Positions 22,645 to 33,100 of a stretch of 33,621 bases of DNA are shown piece by piece. Both the position numbers and the translations under genes were made by a program. Where the stretch lies: assembly GCA_964597315.1 (NCBI GenBank), contig CAZQXD010000046.1, forward strand, positions 1 through 33,621. Reading direction: 5' to 3'. The first letter of the stretch is position 1; every line of letters starts with the position of its first letter. The stretch comes from CAZQXD01 sp964597315 (GTDB lineage Bacteria > Pseudomonadota > Gammaproteobacteria > Competibacterales > Competibacteraceae). Under the pieces are notes generated by a model. That model saw only the letters and a list, made by a program, of their open reading frames with translations. It ran no database searches and was not told the origin of the DNA.

Positions 22645-23589
22645 ATGCCCGTGTCTGCACCACAACGCTACCGCCTGGTTACCCGCAGCGATTTCGACGG
22701 CTTGGTCTGCGCCGTTTTGCTTCGGGAGTTGGATTCCATCGGCGATATTCTGTTCGTCCACCCCAAGGATATGCAGGATGGCAAGATTGCCATCACCGAC
22801 AACGACATCACCACCAATCTGCCTTATGTGCCCGGTTGCCACCTGGCCTTCGACCATCATCTCAGCGAAACCCTGCGCCGGGGCGAGCAACGCCCTGGAA
22901 ACCACATCATCGACCCCGACGCTCCCTCGGCCGCCCGGGTGGTGTATGACTATTACGGCGGCAAAGCCACGTTTCCTCGGGTCTCCGAGGAGATGATGAC
23001 GGCGGTAGATAAGAGCGACTCGGCCCAGTTCAGTCGCGAGGAAATCCTCGACCCACGGGGTTGGGTACTGCTCAATTACATCATGGACGCCCGCACCGGC
23101 CTGGGCCGATTCCGGGACTTCCGGGTGTCCAATTACCAGTTGATGATGCACCTGATCGAGTACTGCCGGGACCACAGCATCGAACAGATCCTGGAGCTAC
23201 CGGACGTCAAAGAACGGGTGGGGCTATACATGGAGCACGAGGAACTGGCGGAGAAGCAGTTGCGACGCTGCTCCACGGTACATGGCAATCTGGTGGTGTT
23301 GGACCTGCGCGATGAGGAGGTCATTTACGCCACCAACCGCTTTACCATCTACGCCCTGTATCCAGACTGTAATATTTCCATCCATGTGCTGTGGGGACTG
23401 AAAAAACAAAACACTGTATTCGCCATTGGTAAGTCCATCCTCAACCGCAGCTCCAATACCAATATCGGCGAACTGTGTCTGGCCTACGGCGGCGGCGGCC
23501 ACGCCAACGCCGGCACCTGCCAGGTGAGCAACGACAAGGTCGACCAGGTGCTGGCGGAGCTAATCGAGCGGATCACCGCCGACGGATAA
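22645..23589 (+). CDS. DHH-family phosphoesterase
   Basis: A 314-residue DHH/DHHA1 protein. Motif I is SDFDGLVCA, motif III is the DHH in LAFDHHLSE, a further conserved aspartate is in DKSD, and the DHHA1 signature GGGGHANAGTC is near the end. Members hydrolyse short phosphodiesters or polyphosphate (nanoRNase, c-di-NMP or pApA hydrolases, exopolyphosphatases). The long spacer between the two parts fits none of the named types well enough for me to pick a substrate. GGGAGG lies only 2 bases before the ATG at 22645, whereas a GTG at 22651 has an ideal 8-base spacing, so the true start may be 6 bases later. Confidence 0.85.
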   Translation: MPVSAPQRYRLVTRSDFDGLVCAVLLRELDSIGDILFVHPKDMQDGKIAITDNDITTNLPYVPGCHLAFDHHLSETLRRGEQRPGNHIIDPDAPSAARVVYDYYGGKATFPRVSEEMMTAVDKSDSAQFSREEILDPRGWVLLNYIMDARTGLGRFRDFRVSNYQLMMHLIEYCRDHSIEQILELPDVKERVGLYMEHEELAEKQLRRCSTVHGNLVVLDLRDEEVIYATNRFTIYALYPDCNISIHVLWGLKKQNTVFAIGKSILNRSSNTNIGELCLAYGGGGHANAGTCQVSNDKVDQVLAELIERITADG

Positions 23590-24013
23590 ACGCCCTATCC
23601 GGTTGGCGTCCGCTGTTGTCGATTTTTTTTACAAAATGTCGGCCGCGCCCTCGGTACAGTCCGTCTCGGGGGCGCGGCGAAATCAACAACAATTTGTTTT
23701 TTATATAGCGATACGGATGCTTCCGGCGAGTGGGCCGAAACTTGCTTGGTTGTTTAGCGCAGCCGGTGAGGAGTGTGTGGCCACGAATCATGGACTTGCG
23801 CAGGAGGCGCGCATTGCCATAAGCCAGCGAAGGCAGTAGTGGATTTTCCCCTCGAAACCCCTTCCTGATCCGCTGCGGCGCATGGGCGCTGCACTCGGCG
23901 TCACTGCGTCCAGAGCCTCGTTTTTGAAACGATAACCGTCGGCTTATCCCCGGAGTATCCCGGAAGCGGGTGCTTACGCCTATAAGCTTGACGCCAACTC
24001 ACGGAGCGTAGCG
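23590..24013. other. 424-bp intergenic region with terminator-like structures
   Basis: No supported gene. It holds a T8 run at 23623-23630, a strong GC hairpin (23643-23677), and a second T-rich stretch at 23697-23702, all consistent with ending the DHH transcript. The remainder leads to the matrixin gene, for which I could not fix a promoter. Confidence 0.6.
23643..23677. terminator. GC hairpin downstream of DHH gene
   Basis: CCGCGCCC and GGGCGCGG pair perfectly over 8 bases around a 19-base loop. A smaller AACAA/TTGTT hairpin running into a T6 tract follows about 10 bases later. Together they make a plausible transcription stop. Confidence 0.5.
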
Positions 24014-24955
24014 ATGCCTACAACAATTAACAGAGCGCACCGAACCCTGACCATCACCTTCGTCACCCTGGGCCTACTTCTGTATCAGGCATTCACACCC
24101 ACGGCGGCTTTTCTGCTCTTCGAAGGCGCGCCGACCTGGGGCAATCCCACCCCAGGAACCAGCGTCACCGTCACCTGGAGTTTAATGCCCGATGGTACCG
24201 ATGTGCTGCGCCGACCACCGGTATTTCCACCCGATGAACCGTTTCTGTTCCATGACTTCTGGCAGGGCACCAGCAACCTGGCCAGCATTTACGCCCAACT
24301 CAACATCGATCCGGCGGTGGGGGAAACCTTGTTTCTGGCCGCCGTCAACAACGCCTTTGCGACCTGGGAGGCGGTCGCCAATATCAACTTTGTGCAAGTC
24401 CCGGATGCGGGCCTGCCCCTGGGCTTTCCCGAGGGCGTTCCTGCGGACTTCCCGACACCGCCGGGGGTGGGTGATATCCGTATCGGCGCCTTCAGCCTAT
24501 TGCCACCCTTCGATGCCTTCGCCGCTCATGCCTTCGAGCCGCCGGGCAATGTCTCCTCGGCGGGTCAATTTCTGACCCAACACTCACCATCCACGTTTGG
24601 GGATATCACCCTCAACACTAACGCCCTGTTCGGCGTCGCCCCAGGGGCCGAGGGGGACCCCTTCGATTTTTCCACGGGCTTTTTCAATGACATCGAAGGT
24701 CTGCTGCTCCATGAGATCGGCCACGCTCTGGGTCTAACCCACCCGGAGGAGGACGGCCTGGACCCCGATGAGGCCCAGGCGGTGATGTTCGTGGGGGCGG
24801 GCTGCTGCGACGCCATCCAACGACAATTGGGCGTTGATGATATTGCCGGTATCCAGGCCCTATACAACCCCACGGCGGTGCCTGAACCCCCCATGCTGCT
24901 GCTCTGGGGGGCGGGACTGGCCTTCGTGGTCGGCTGGCGACGCCGACGCGTCTGA
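24014..24955 (+). CDS. Matrixin-like metalloprotease with PEP-CTERM sorting signal
   Basis: A 313-residue exported protein. A signal peptide covers residues 1-32. A matrixin (M10A-like) catalytic domain carries HEIGHALGLTH (His233, Glu234, His237, His243) with a downstream methionine (VMF, 258) as a possible Met-turn. The C terminus is a PEP-CTERM tag: VPEP (289-292), a hydrophobic helix (293-307) and an RRRR cluster, which directs exosortase-type processing and surface or matrix delivery. The exosortase itself is not in the window. GGAG lies 8 bases before the ATG. A proteolytic role in extracellular matrix or envelope is inferred. Confidence 0.9.
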   Translation: MPTTINRAHRTLTITFVTLGLLLYQAFTPTAAFLLFEGAPTWGNPTPGTSVTVTWSLMPDGTDVLRRPPVFPPDEPFLFHDFWQGTSNLASIYAQLNIDPAVGETLFLAAVNNAFATWEAVANINFVQVPDAGLPLGFPEGVPADFPTPPGVGDIRIGAFSLLPPFDAFAAHAFEPPGNVSSAGQFLTQHSPSTFGDITLNTNALFGVAPGAEGDPFDFSTGFFNDIEGLLLHEIGHALGLTHPEEDGLDPDEAQAVMFVGAGCCDAIQRQLGVDDIAGIQALYNPTAVPEPPMLLLWGAGLAFVVGWRRRRV

Positions 24956-24960
24956 TCCCC

Positions 24961-27000
24961 TCAGGCGGCGATTCCGCTATGGCGCAGTAACGGCTCGATG
25001 CTCGGCTCCCGGCCCCGAAACGCCTTGAAGTTGGTCATGGCGTCCCGGGAGCCGCCCATCTCCAGGATGCTCTTCAGGAACCGCTCCCCGGTGGCCCCGT
25101 CGAATACCCCCTGCTCCTCGAAAGCGGCGAAGGCGTCCGCCGATAGCACCTCGGCCCATTTATAGCTGTAATAACCCGCCGCGTAGCCCCCCGCGAAGAT
25201 ATGGGAGAACCCGTTGGGGAAGCGGTTCCAGGTGGGCGGGATCAGCACCGCCACCTCTCGGCGCACGGACTCCAACACCTCCAGCACCCGACCGCCCTGG
25301 GCCGGGTCGTAGTCCCGATGCAGGCGGAAATCGAACAGGGCGAACTCCAACTGCCGGACCATTGTGATCCCGGACTGGAAGTTTCGGGCGGCGATCATGC
25401 GTTGGTAGAGATCCTCGGGCAGGGGCGCGCCGGTCTGGTAATGGCCGGCCAGCAGGTCCAGAGCCTCCCGCTCCCAGCACCAGTTCTCCATGAACTGTGA
25501 GGGCAGTTCCACAGCGTCCCATTCCACCCCGTGGATGCCGGCCACCGGAGCATAGTCCACTTGGGTCAGCAGATGGTGCAGCCCATGGCCGAACTCGTGG
25601 AACAGAGTAGTGACCTCCTGATGGGTGAACAGGGCCGGGTCGCCGTCCACCGGCGGGGTGAAATTGCATACCAGATAGGCAGCCGGCAGTTGCAGACCGG
25701 ACTCGGTGCGCCGCCGGGTCACCGCCCCGTCCATCCAGGCCCCGCCCCGCTTGTGGGGACGGGCGTATAGATCCAGAAAAAACCGCCCTCGGGGGGCGCC
25801 GTCCCGGTCCACGATCCCATAAGCCCGCACCGAGGGGTGCCAGACCTCCACGTCGTCCAGGGCTTCGATGCGCACTCCGTACAGGCGCTCCGCCACGGCG
25901 AACAACCCCGGCACCACCTTGGTATCTGGAAAATACGGCCGTGGCTCCTCCTGGGAAATCTGATAACGGTGCTGGCGGAGTTTTTCAGCGTAATAGCCCA
26001 CGTCCCAGGCTTGCAGCTCCGTCGGCCCGCCAATCTCTTGGGCGAAGGCCCGCAGCTCGTCCAGTTCCCGTTGGGCCTGGGGCCGGGAGCGGCGGGCTAA
26101 GTCGGTCAAGAAGTCCAGCACCTGGTCCGGTGACCCGGCCATTTTGGTGGCCAGGGAGTACTCGGCATAGTCCCCAAACCCCAGCAAGCGGGCGGCCTCG
26201 TGGCGCAGGGCCAGGATCTCTTCCATGATCGGGGTGTTATCGTGGCGGCCGGCCTGGGGTCCCTGATCGGAGGCCCGGGTGGCGTAGGCGGTGTACAGCT
26301 CCTGGCGCAGTTCCCGGTTGTCGGCGTAGTTCAGCACCGGCAGATAGGACGGAAACTCCAGGGTCAGCAGCCAACCGTCCCGCCCCTCGGCCTTGGCGCT
26401 TTGGCGGGCCAGTTGCTTGGCCGAGGGCGGCAGCCCGGCCAGCAGAGACTCGTCGGTGATGGATTTTTTCCAGCCCTGGGTAGCATCCAGCACATTTTCG
26501 CTGAACTTGGCCGACAGCCGGGATAGGGACTGCATGATCTCCTTATAGCGGGCTTTTTGATCGAGGGGCAGGTCCACCCCGGACAAATGAAAATCCCGCA
26601 GGGCATCGTCGATGACCTTGCGCTGGGGGGCGTCTAGACGAGCATAGCCGTCGCCGTCGCGGATGGAGCGATAGGCCCGGTACAGCCCCTCGTTGTGGCC
26701 AATCTCGGTGGCGTACTCGCTGAGCTTGGGCAGGCAGGCATTATAGGCGCCGCGCAGGGCTTCGGAGTTCATCACCCCGTTTAAATGGCTCACCGGCGAC
26801 CAGGCCCGGTTGAGGGCGTCGTCCATGGCCTCCAGAGGCCGAATCAGATTATCCCAGGTGTAGTGATCGGTGGCGTCCAGCAGCGCTTGCAGGCGCTCGC
26901 GGTTGCGGGCCAGCAGGGTGTCCACGGCCGACTCCACATGCTCGGGACGAATGGCGTGAAACGGTGGTAAATCGAAGTCTTGGAGTAAGGGATTGCTCAT
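24961..27000 (-). CDS. prlC: Oligopeptidase A (M3 family)
   Basis: A 679-residue cytosolic thimet-type metallopeptidase that degrades oligopeptides and signal-peptide fragments. The N terminus NPLLQDFDLPPFHAIRPEHVE is typical. The zinc motif is in LFHEFGHGLHHLLT, and the later VELPSQFMENW and AGYYSYKWAEVLSADAF are diagnostic of the family. The normal length is kept with the ATG at 27000; the frame runs to 27039, but the extra residues are unlike the family. It ends 5 bases from the convergent matrixin gene. Confidence 0.95.
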   Translation of the reverse strand: MSNPLLQDFDLPPFHAIRPEHVESAVDTLLARNRERLQALLDATDHYTWDNLIRPLEAMDDALNRAWSPVSHLNGVMNSEALRGAYNACLPKLSEYATEIGHNEGLYRAYRSIRDGDGYARLDAPQRKVIDDALRDFHLSGVDLPLDQKARYKEIMQSLSRLSAKFSENVLDATQGWKKSITDESLLAGLPPSAKQLARQSAKAEGRDGWLLTLEFPSYLPVLNYADNRELRQELYTAYATRASDQGPQAGRHDNTPIMEEILALRHEAARLLGFGDYAEYSLATKMAGSPDQVLDFLTDLARRSRPQAQRELDELRAFAQEIGGPTELQAWDVGYYAEKLRQHRYQISQEEPRPYFPDTKVVPGLFAVAERLYGVRIEALDDVEVWHPSVRAYGIVDRDGAPRGRFFLDLYARPHKRGGAWMDGAVTRRRTESGLQLPAAYLVCNFTPPVDGDPALFTHQEVTTLFHEFGHGLHHLLTQVDYAPVAGIHGVEWDAVELPSQFMENWCWEREALDLLAGHYQTGAPLPEDLYQRMIAARNFQSGITMVRQLEFALFDFRLHRDYDPAQGGRVLEVLESVRREVAVLIPPTWNRFPNGFSHIFAGGYAAGYYSYKWAEVLSADAFAAFEEQGVFDGATGERFLKSILEMGGSRDAMTNFKAFRGREPSIEPLLRHSGIAA

Positions 27001-27069
27001 GGGTGTTCCGTGGCGTGAGAATGGCCAACAATCTGGCACAAGTGATGGGCGCCGGACAAGCTTTCGAAG

Positions 27070-27945
27070 TTAGCCGAACGCCCATCCCAGCCATCCCGCC
27101 GCCCCCAGGGCCGCCAGCAGCCAGCCAGCCACCCGCAGCCGCAGACCCCGCAGCAGGCGCTGTTCGGACACGGTGGAGATCAGATAAGGCCGACCATCAC
27201 TGGGCGCGGCCAGGGTATGCACCTCCGGGGCGGCGGCCTGTTCCAGGTGTTCCCGCTCCACTTGGCGGCGGGCGGCGAGCCGGACGGCCTCCCATTCGGC
27301 CAGGTCGATGCGCCCGTCGCCGTCGCGGTCGAACAGGGCCATGCGCCGGGTATTGCGCTTCCAGTCCTCCAGCAGCCGGGCGGTCTCCCGCCGGTAATCG
27401 GGAGGTTCCGTGGCGCCCCCCACGGTGCGAAACCGCCCCAGCACATGCAGTTCTTCACCGGCGGCGATGCGCTGCTCTGTATAGCGGTACTGGGCCTGAA
27501 AACCGCGCAGGGCGCCTTTCAGCCACCACTCCAGTCCCTCGCCCTGGCGCGGGCCTTGTTCGTACCAGACATCCTTGCGGGTCTTGATCACCTCGGCCCC
27601 CTCCGGGTCCACCGCGCAGCGTCCGGCGCCGTCCTCCAGCCAAAACAACGCATCGCTCAGGCCCCGGTCCACCACTCGCCAGCGGTGGCGGTCGTCTTTT
27701 TCCTCTACCCGATAGCGGTACCAGGCGCAGGGCAGGCCGCTCAGGGGGGCCAACACCGGCTCTCCGGCCATCAGGGCGGCCCGGCCGGCCAGCTCCACAT
27801 AGCCCTGGGGGGCGGAGCGGATGCGAGCCGTGGGAGTGTCGGCCAGAACTCGCAGCCGACGGAAGTCCCGCCAGGCGGCGTACAGGCCCCAGCCCAGCAC
27901 AGCCAGGGCCAGCAGGGCCGCAAACTCCCGTTCCGCCAAGGTCAT
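27070..27945 (-). CDS. GIDE-domain membrane protein with EF-hand loop
   Basis: A 291-residue protein with membrane helices at both ends (about residues 8-24 and 270-290). The middle has the features of the GIDE domain known from MUL1-type E3 ligases: GYVELAGRA, LAPLSGLPCAWYRYRVEE, a D-x-x-G-R-x-x-V-DPEGAEV segment and GEELHVLGRF. The RING finger is absent. At residues 206-217, DRDGDGRIDLAE fits the EF-hand calcium loop, with acids at 1, 3, 5 and 9 and Glu at 12. Its ATG overlaps the lemA stop by 1 base (TGATG). Bacterial GIDE and LemA genes are often neighbours; the shared function is not established. Confidence 0.85.
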   Translation of the reverse strand: MTLAEREFAALLALAVLGWGLYAAWRDFRRLRVLADTPTARIRSAPQGYVELAGRAALMAGEPVLAPLSGLPCAWYRYRVEEKDDRHRWRVVDRGLSDALFWLEDGAGRCAVDPEGAEVIKTRKDVWYEQGPRQGEGLEWWLKGALRGFQAQYRYTEQRIAAGEELHVLGRFRTVGGATEPPDYRRETARLLEDWKRNTRRMALFDRDGDGRIDLAEWEAVRLAARRQVEREHLEQAAAPEVHTLAAPSDGRPYLISTVSEQRLLRGLRLRVAGWLLAALGAAGWLGWAFG

Positions 27946-28517
27946 CAGCCGAACAGGCGTTTGAGGTCCGGGTCCCGGATGTCTTCTTCCCGAAACTTGA
28001 GCAACCGCCGAGGCCGGAAACCGAACCAGCGGCCGATCAGCAGTTCCGGGAACTGCTCCAGGCGCACATTGTTGAGGTTGACCGTTTCGTTATAAAACTC
28101 TCGGCGATCGGCAATGGCGTTTTCCAGGCCGGTGATCCGGGTTTGCAGATGCTGGAACGTCTGATCGGCCCGCAGTTCGGGATAGTCCTCGGCCACTGCG
28201 AACAACCGCCCCAGGCCCAGGCGCAGTTCCCCCTCGGCCTTGCCCAGAGCCTCCACATCGCCCCGCTCCCGGGCGCCGGCCACCCGACCCCGCGCCAGCA
28301 TGACTTTTTCTAGGGTGCCCTGTTCGTGGGCCATATATTGGCGGCAGGTCTCCACCAGCTTGGGCAGCTCATCGTGGCGCTGCTTGAGCAGAACCTCAAT
28401 ATTGGACCAGGCTTTGGCCACGCCGTGCTTGAGTTCCACCAGCCGGTTATAGGCCAGCGCCCCGTACACCAACAGCAGCGCCGCCGCGCCCAACACCAAC
28501 CATAGGGTCATATTCAT
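27945..28517 (-). CDS. lemA: LemA family protein
   Basis: A 190-residue LemA protein with one N-terminal membrane helix (LWLVLGAAALLLVYGALAY) followed by a long helical bundle. YNRLVELKHGVAKAWSNIEVLLKQRHDELPKLV and AENYPELRADQ-like sequence (VAEDYPELRADQTFQHL) are the family signature, together with FYNETVNLNN. The exposed N terminus lies outside and the bundle probably inside or beneath the membrane, as in the family generally. GGGAG stands 8 bases before the ATG at 28517. It is the first gene of a coupled pair with the GIDE protein and is divergent from the reductase at 28601. Confidence 0.92.
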   Translation of the reverse strand: MNMTLWLVLGAAALLLVYGALAYNRLVELKHGVAKAWSNIEVLLKQRHDELPKLVETCRQYMAHEQGTLEKVMLARGRVAGARERGDVEALGKAEGELRLGLGRLFAVAEDYPELRADQTFQHLQTRITGLENAIADRREFYNETVNLNNVRLEQFPELLIGRWFGFRPRRLLKFREEDIRDPDLKRLFG

Positions 28518-28600
28518 TATCAATTCTCCCACGCCGCTCCGTCGCCGTACCGAGTTTCCAGTATCCTATGCTCGAATTCAAACATCGGCGGGAGGCTCCC

Positions 28601-29950
28601 ATGACTGAACACTATGATCTCATCGCCATCGGCGCCGGCAGCGGCGGCCTATCGGTGACCGAGCGGGCGGCCCGCTATGGTCAACGCTGCGCCGTGGTGG
28701 AATCCCACAAGCTAGGGGGCACTTGCGTCAATGTGGGCTGTGTGCCCAAGAAGATCATGTGGCACGCCGCCAGCCTGGCCCACGCTCTGGACGACGCCCG
28801 GGGCTACGGCTTCGCCCTGAACCGGGAGGGCCACGACTGGGCGGCCCTGAAGGCGGCCCGAGACGCCCACGTGGGCAAGATCAACGACTGGTACGTGACC
28901 TATCTCCAGGACTCGGAAGTGGACCTGATCCGGGGCCAGGCCCGGTTCGTGGACAGCCACACCCTGGAAGTGGGGGGCGGCCATTACAGCGCCGATCATA
29001 TTGTGGTCGCCACCGGCGGCAGGCCCGTGGTCCCGGACCTGCCGGGGGCGGAACTGGGCATCACCTCGGATGGGTTTTTCGAACTGGAACACTGCCCCCG
29101 CCGGGTAGTGGTGGTGGGCAGCGGCTATATCGCCGTGGAACTGGCCGGCATGCTCAAGGCCCTGGGCGCCCAGGTCACGCTGCTATTGCGGGGCGAGCAT
29201 CTGTTGCGGCCCTTCGACGCCATGCTCCGGGAGGCGCTGATGGAGCAGATGATGGGCGACGGAGTAGAGATTCTGGCCAACACCCGGATGCAGGGCCTGG
29301 AGCGGCGCGAGGACAGCGCCATCCAGGTGAACTGCGTGGGCTGCGGCGAGACCCTGGTGGCTGATACGGTGTTGTGGGCCATTGGCCGGGAACCCATGAC
29401 CCGCGACCTGAACCTGGACGCCGCAGGGGTGACCCTGAACGACGATGGCGCCATTCCCACCGATGACTTCCAGAACACCTCGGTGGATGGCGTTTACGCC
29501 ATCGGCGACATTACCGGCCGCGCCCCCCTGACCCCGGTGGCCATCGCCGCTGGCCGCCGCCTGGCTGACCGGCTGTTCGGGGGCCAGCCGGAACGGCGTC
29601 TGGACTATCAGTGCATCCCCACGGTGGTATTCAGCCACCCACCCATCGGCACTGTGGGACTCACCGAAGCCCAGGCCCGGGCCAGCCACGGAGAAGCGGT
29701 GAAGGTCTATCAAACCCGCTTCACCGCCCTGTATCACGCCTTCACACCCTATACGGTCCGTACCGCCATGAAGCTGGTCTGCGTAGGCGCTCAAGAGAAA
29801 ATCGTCGGCGCCCATGTCATCGGTCCCGGCGCCGACGAAATGCTTCAGGGCTTCGCGGTGGCCATCCGCATGGGGGCGCGCAAGCGCGACTTCGACAATA
29901 CTGTGGCTATCCATCCCACCAGCGCCGAGGAACTGCTGACCCTGCGCTGA
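28601..29950 (+). CDS. gorA: Glutathione-disulfide reductase
   Basis: A 449-residue FAD disulfide reductase that regenerates glutathione with NADPH. The FAD motif is IGAGSGG, and the redox disulfide is in GGTCVNVGCVPKK. The second nucleotide fold has VVGSGYIAVELAGML with a later LLLRGEHLLRPFD, whose arginines suit NADPH. YAIGDITGRAPLTPVA binds flavin, and HPTSAEELLTL supplies the catalytic histidine from the partner subunit. GGGAGG precedes the ATG at 28601. A 38-codon extension at the start would have no role. It is divergent from the lemA-GIDE pair, with 83 bases in between. Confidence 0.93.
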   Translation: MTEHYDLIAIGAGSGGLSVTERAARYGQRCAVVESHKLGGTCVNVGCVPKKIMWHAASLAHALDDARGYGFALNREGHDWAALKAARDAHVGKINDWYVTYLQDSEVDLIRGQARFVDSHTLEVGGGHYSADHIVVATGGRPVVPDLPGAELGITSDGFFELEHCPRRVVVVGSGYIAVELAGMLKALGAQVTLLLRGEHLLRPFDAMLREALMEQMMGDGVEILANTRMQGLERREDSAIQVNCVGCGETLVADTVLWAIGREPMTRDLNLDAAGVTLNDDGAIPTDDFQNTSVDGVYAIGDITGRAPLTPVAIAAGRRLADRLFGGQPERRLDYQCIPTVVFSHPPIGTVGLTEAQARASHGEAVKVYQTRFTALYHAFTPYTVRTAMKLVCVGAQEKIVGAHVIGPGADEMLQGFAVAIRMGARKRDFDNTVAIHPTSAEELLTLR

Positions 29951-30179
29951 GCAACTCACCGTAAGCCCTTGAGATTTACAGGCATGGATGCTTATATAGC
30001 GACAGGGGCCGGGACCATGGCGATCATCCACCCGGCCCGAAAACAGTCATCTACTTCCGGTGGGTTCTGTCAATACCACCAATGCGGCACAATTGATTTA
30101 CCCCTGATGTCCCCAGATCAAGGGGACAATTCACAGGCAGTCACGCTTGGACATCAAAGGATCGAGGGACAGCGATTCA

Positions 30180-33100
30180 ATGCACGACCAGCTATCCTCC
30201 GGCGCCTCACGTCTGCCGGACCCTCCCCGCTATCCCTCCTGGTTGCAGATTTTGTCCTTATTGCTGGTGTTGCTGACCATCAGCGCCGCCGACTACGCGT
30301 ATTTCCAGTATGAGCAGCGGTCGGCCTTGCGCCACACCCAGGAACGGTTGAACCTGCTCGGTAATCTGAAGGCCCGGACCCTGGCCGCCTGGCTACAGGA
30401 ACGCCACGGCAACGCCGCCACCCTCCGCGCCAGCAGGATCGGAACCGTCCTCCGGGCCTTGATGGAAACCCCTATCCCGGCGGATGTTCAGGAGGATGTC
30501 CAGCATTGGCTGAACGCCCTAGCCCGCCACTACGGCTACCGGCAGGTGCAACTCTTGAATACCGCTGGCGAGACGGTGCTGGGAACAGCATCCGATCCGC
30601 CGGTCCTGTCGGCGCCAACCCAATCCTTCGTTCAGCAGGCGCTGTTTACGGGGCAGGTGATCTTCACAGACATTTATGGGACGCCCCCCCATCTGGATTT
30701 CGTGACGCCGATTTTCGCCGAACCCCCTCGAAAAGCCCCACCAACAGGCGTTTTGTTGTTATGCATTGATCCCCGAACCTTGTTGTTTCCCATGTTGAGC
30801 AATCAGTCCGAACCGGGCTTTCCGATACGCACGCTGCTAGCCCGCCAAGGCGAGACCGGATTCGAACTCATCGCCCCGTCACTCCAGCTCACTGGCGACG
30901 CGGACGCCACGGACGTCAAGGCTATACTCGCAGACCTAGGACAGACCCAGGCGCTTGCCCATTCTCCCTGGCTGACCGTCTCCCAGGCTGTCACCGGCAC
31001 GCCCTGGACTGTCGTGGTCAGCATCAATCGAGAGGATTTTAAAACCCCGTCCCGCCGGGATACCTTGCGCCTGCTGGGGGTGATTTTGTTGCTGATGCTG
31101 GTGGCTAGTCTGCTGGCCTGGTTCTTGTGGCGACGCCAGACCGAGTTGTTGCTGCGCCACAACCGGGATTACCTGGAGGCCCAGGTCCGGGAGCGCACCG
31201 CCGAATTGGAGGCCAGCAATGCCTCCCTACGTGGTGAGGTCTTGGAGCGGCGGCGAGTAGAGCGGGAACGGGACAGCATTTTTACCTTGGCGCCTGACCT
31301 GATGAGCGTTATCGGTCCCGACGGCTATCTGCAACGCTTCAACCCAGCCTGGGAGCGCAGCCTCGGTTACGGCGCCGAGGACCTGGCGGTACGCGCCCTG
31401 ATCCAGTTGATCCATCCCGACGACCGGGACAAAACCCAGCGCGCCCTGAACACCGTTCGTCACGGCGCCCATATCACCGGCCTGGAAAACCGGGTCCGCC
31501 GCGCCGACGGCGACTACCTGTGGCTGGAATGGAGCGGCGTCGCCGCCCTGGATCGGGACGTTTGCTATTGCACGGCCCGGGACATCAGCGAGCGCAAAGC
31601 CTATGAAGTGCAGTTGCGCTACCAGGCCAACCACGATGGCCTCACCGGCCTGCCCAACCGTAATCTGCTCCAGGAGCGACTCGGACACGCCCTCGACCAT
31701 GCCACCCGGGCCGGGCGGCTGGTGGCGGTGCTGTTTCTGGATCTAGACCGTTTCAAGACCGTCAACGACACCTTGGGCTATGGTGCGGGTGACTGCCTGC
31801 TGAAACTGGTGGCCGCCCGGCTCCAGAGCTGTGTCCGCCAGGAAGACACCGTGGCTCGGCTGGGCAACGACGAGTTCGTCATTGTCCTGGAAAATCTCAC
31901 CCACTCCGATCTGGCCATGAAAGTCGCCCATAAAGCCCGGGATGCCCTCACCCCACCCTTCTCCCTGAACGACCAGGAGTTGCATCTCACCACCAGTATC
32001 GGCATCAGCCTGTTCCCCCGAGATGGCCGCGAGCACGGCGAACTGCTCAAAAACGCTGTCATCGCCGTGCATCGAACCAAGGAAATGGGGCGAGGCGAAA
32101 TCTGTTTTTATTCCGCCGAAATGAACGCTCGTTTTCTGGAGCGCTTGACTCTAGAAAACAAGCTGCGCCACGCCTTGGATCAGGGCGAGATACTGCTCTA
32201 TTACCAGCCCCAGGTCAGTCTGAGCAGCGGCCGTGTGGTAGGGGTCGAAGCCCTGCTGCGCTGGCGCCATCCCCAACAGGGCATGATGCCCCAGGACGAG
32301 TTCATCCCCCTGGCCGAAGAGACCGGCCTGATCATTCCCTTGGGAGAGTGGGCCTTGAAAACCGCCTGCGCCCAGGCCCGAACTTGGCTGGACCAGGGCG
32401 TGCCGACGCCACGCATGGCGGTCAATCTCTCCGCCCTGCAATTTATCCAGGGCGATCTTCCCTCCCTGGTGGGACGAGTGCTGGCAGAAACCGGCCTGCC
32501 TCCCGGTTACCTGGAGCTGGAGCTCACCGAATCCCTGCTTATGAAAGACATGGATGGCGCCGTGGCAACCTTGCAGGCGCTCAAATCCATGGGGGTTAGC
32601 CTGGCCATCGACGACTTCGGCACTGGCTACTCTTCCCTGAACTACCTCAAGCGCCTGCCCATCGACCGGCTGAAAATCGACAAATCCTTTGTTCGGGACA
32701 TCACCAACGACCCTAACGACGCCGCTATCGCCCAGGCCGTGGTGGCCATGGCCAATAGCCTGCGGCTCGGCGTCGTCGCCGAGGGGGTGGAAACAAAAGG
32801 ACAACTGGCATTTTTGCGGGCCAAGGGTTGTGAGGAATTGCAAGGCTTTTACTTCAGCCCTCCCCTGCCCCCGGCTCAGCTTGAAGCCTATTTACGGGGG
32901 CAACCCTTCGGGGATCTACGGCCCGAGCCTGAGGATCAACAGCGTCCCACCCTCTTGCTGGTGGACGATGAAGAGTTTTTCATCAGAGGCATAAAGCATG
33001 CCTTAAGCCACGAAGACTACCGCATCCTTGCCGCCGCCGACGCGGCCAGCGGGTTTGAGACGCTGGCCCGGCACAAAGTGGATGTGATTTTATCGGATCA

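Noticed and set aside
23603..23839. A 78-codon plus-strand frame after the DHH gene
   Set aside because: It runs through T-runs and terminator-like hairpins and has no ribosome site or motif.
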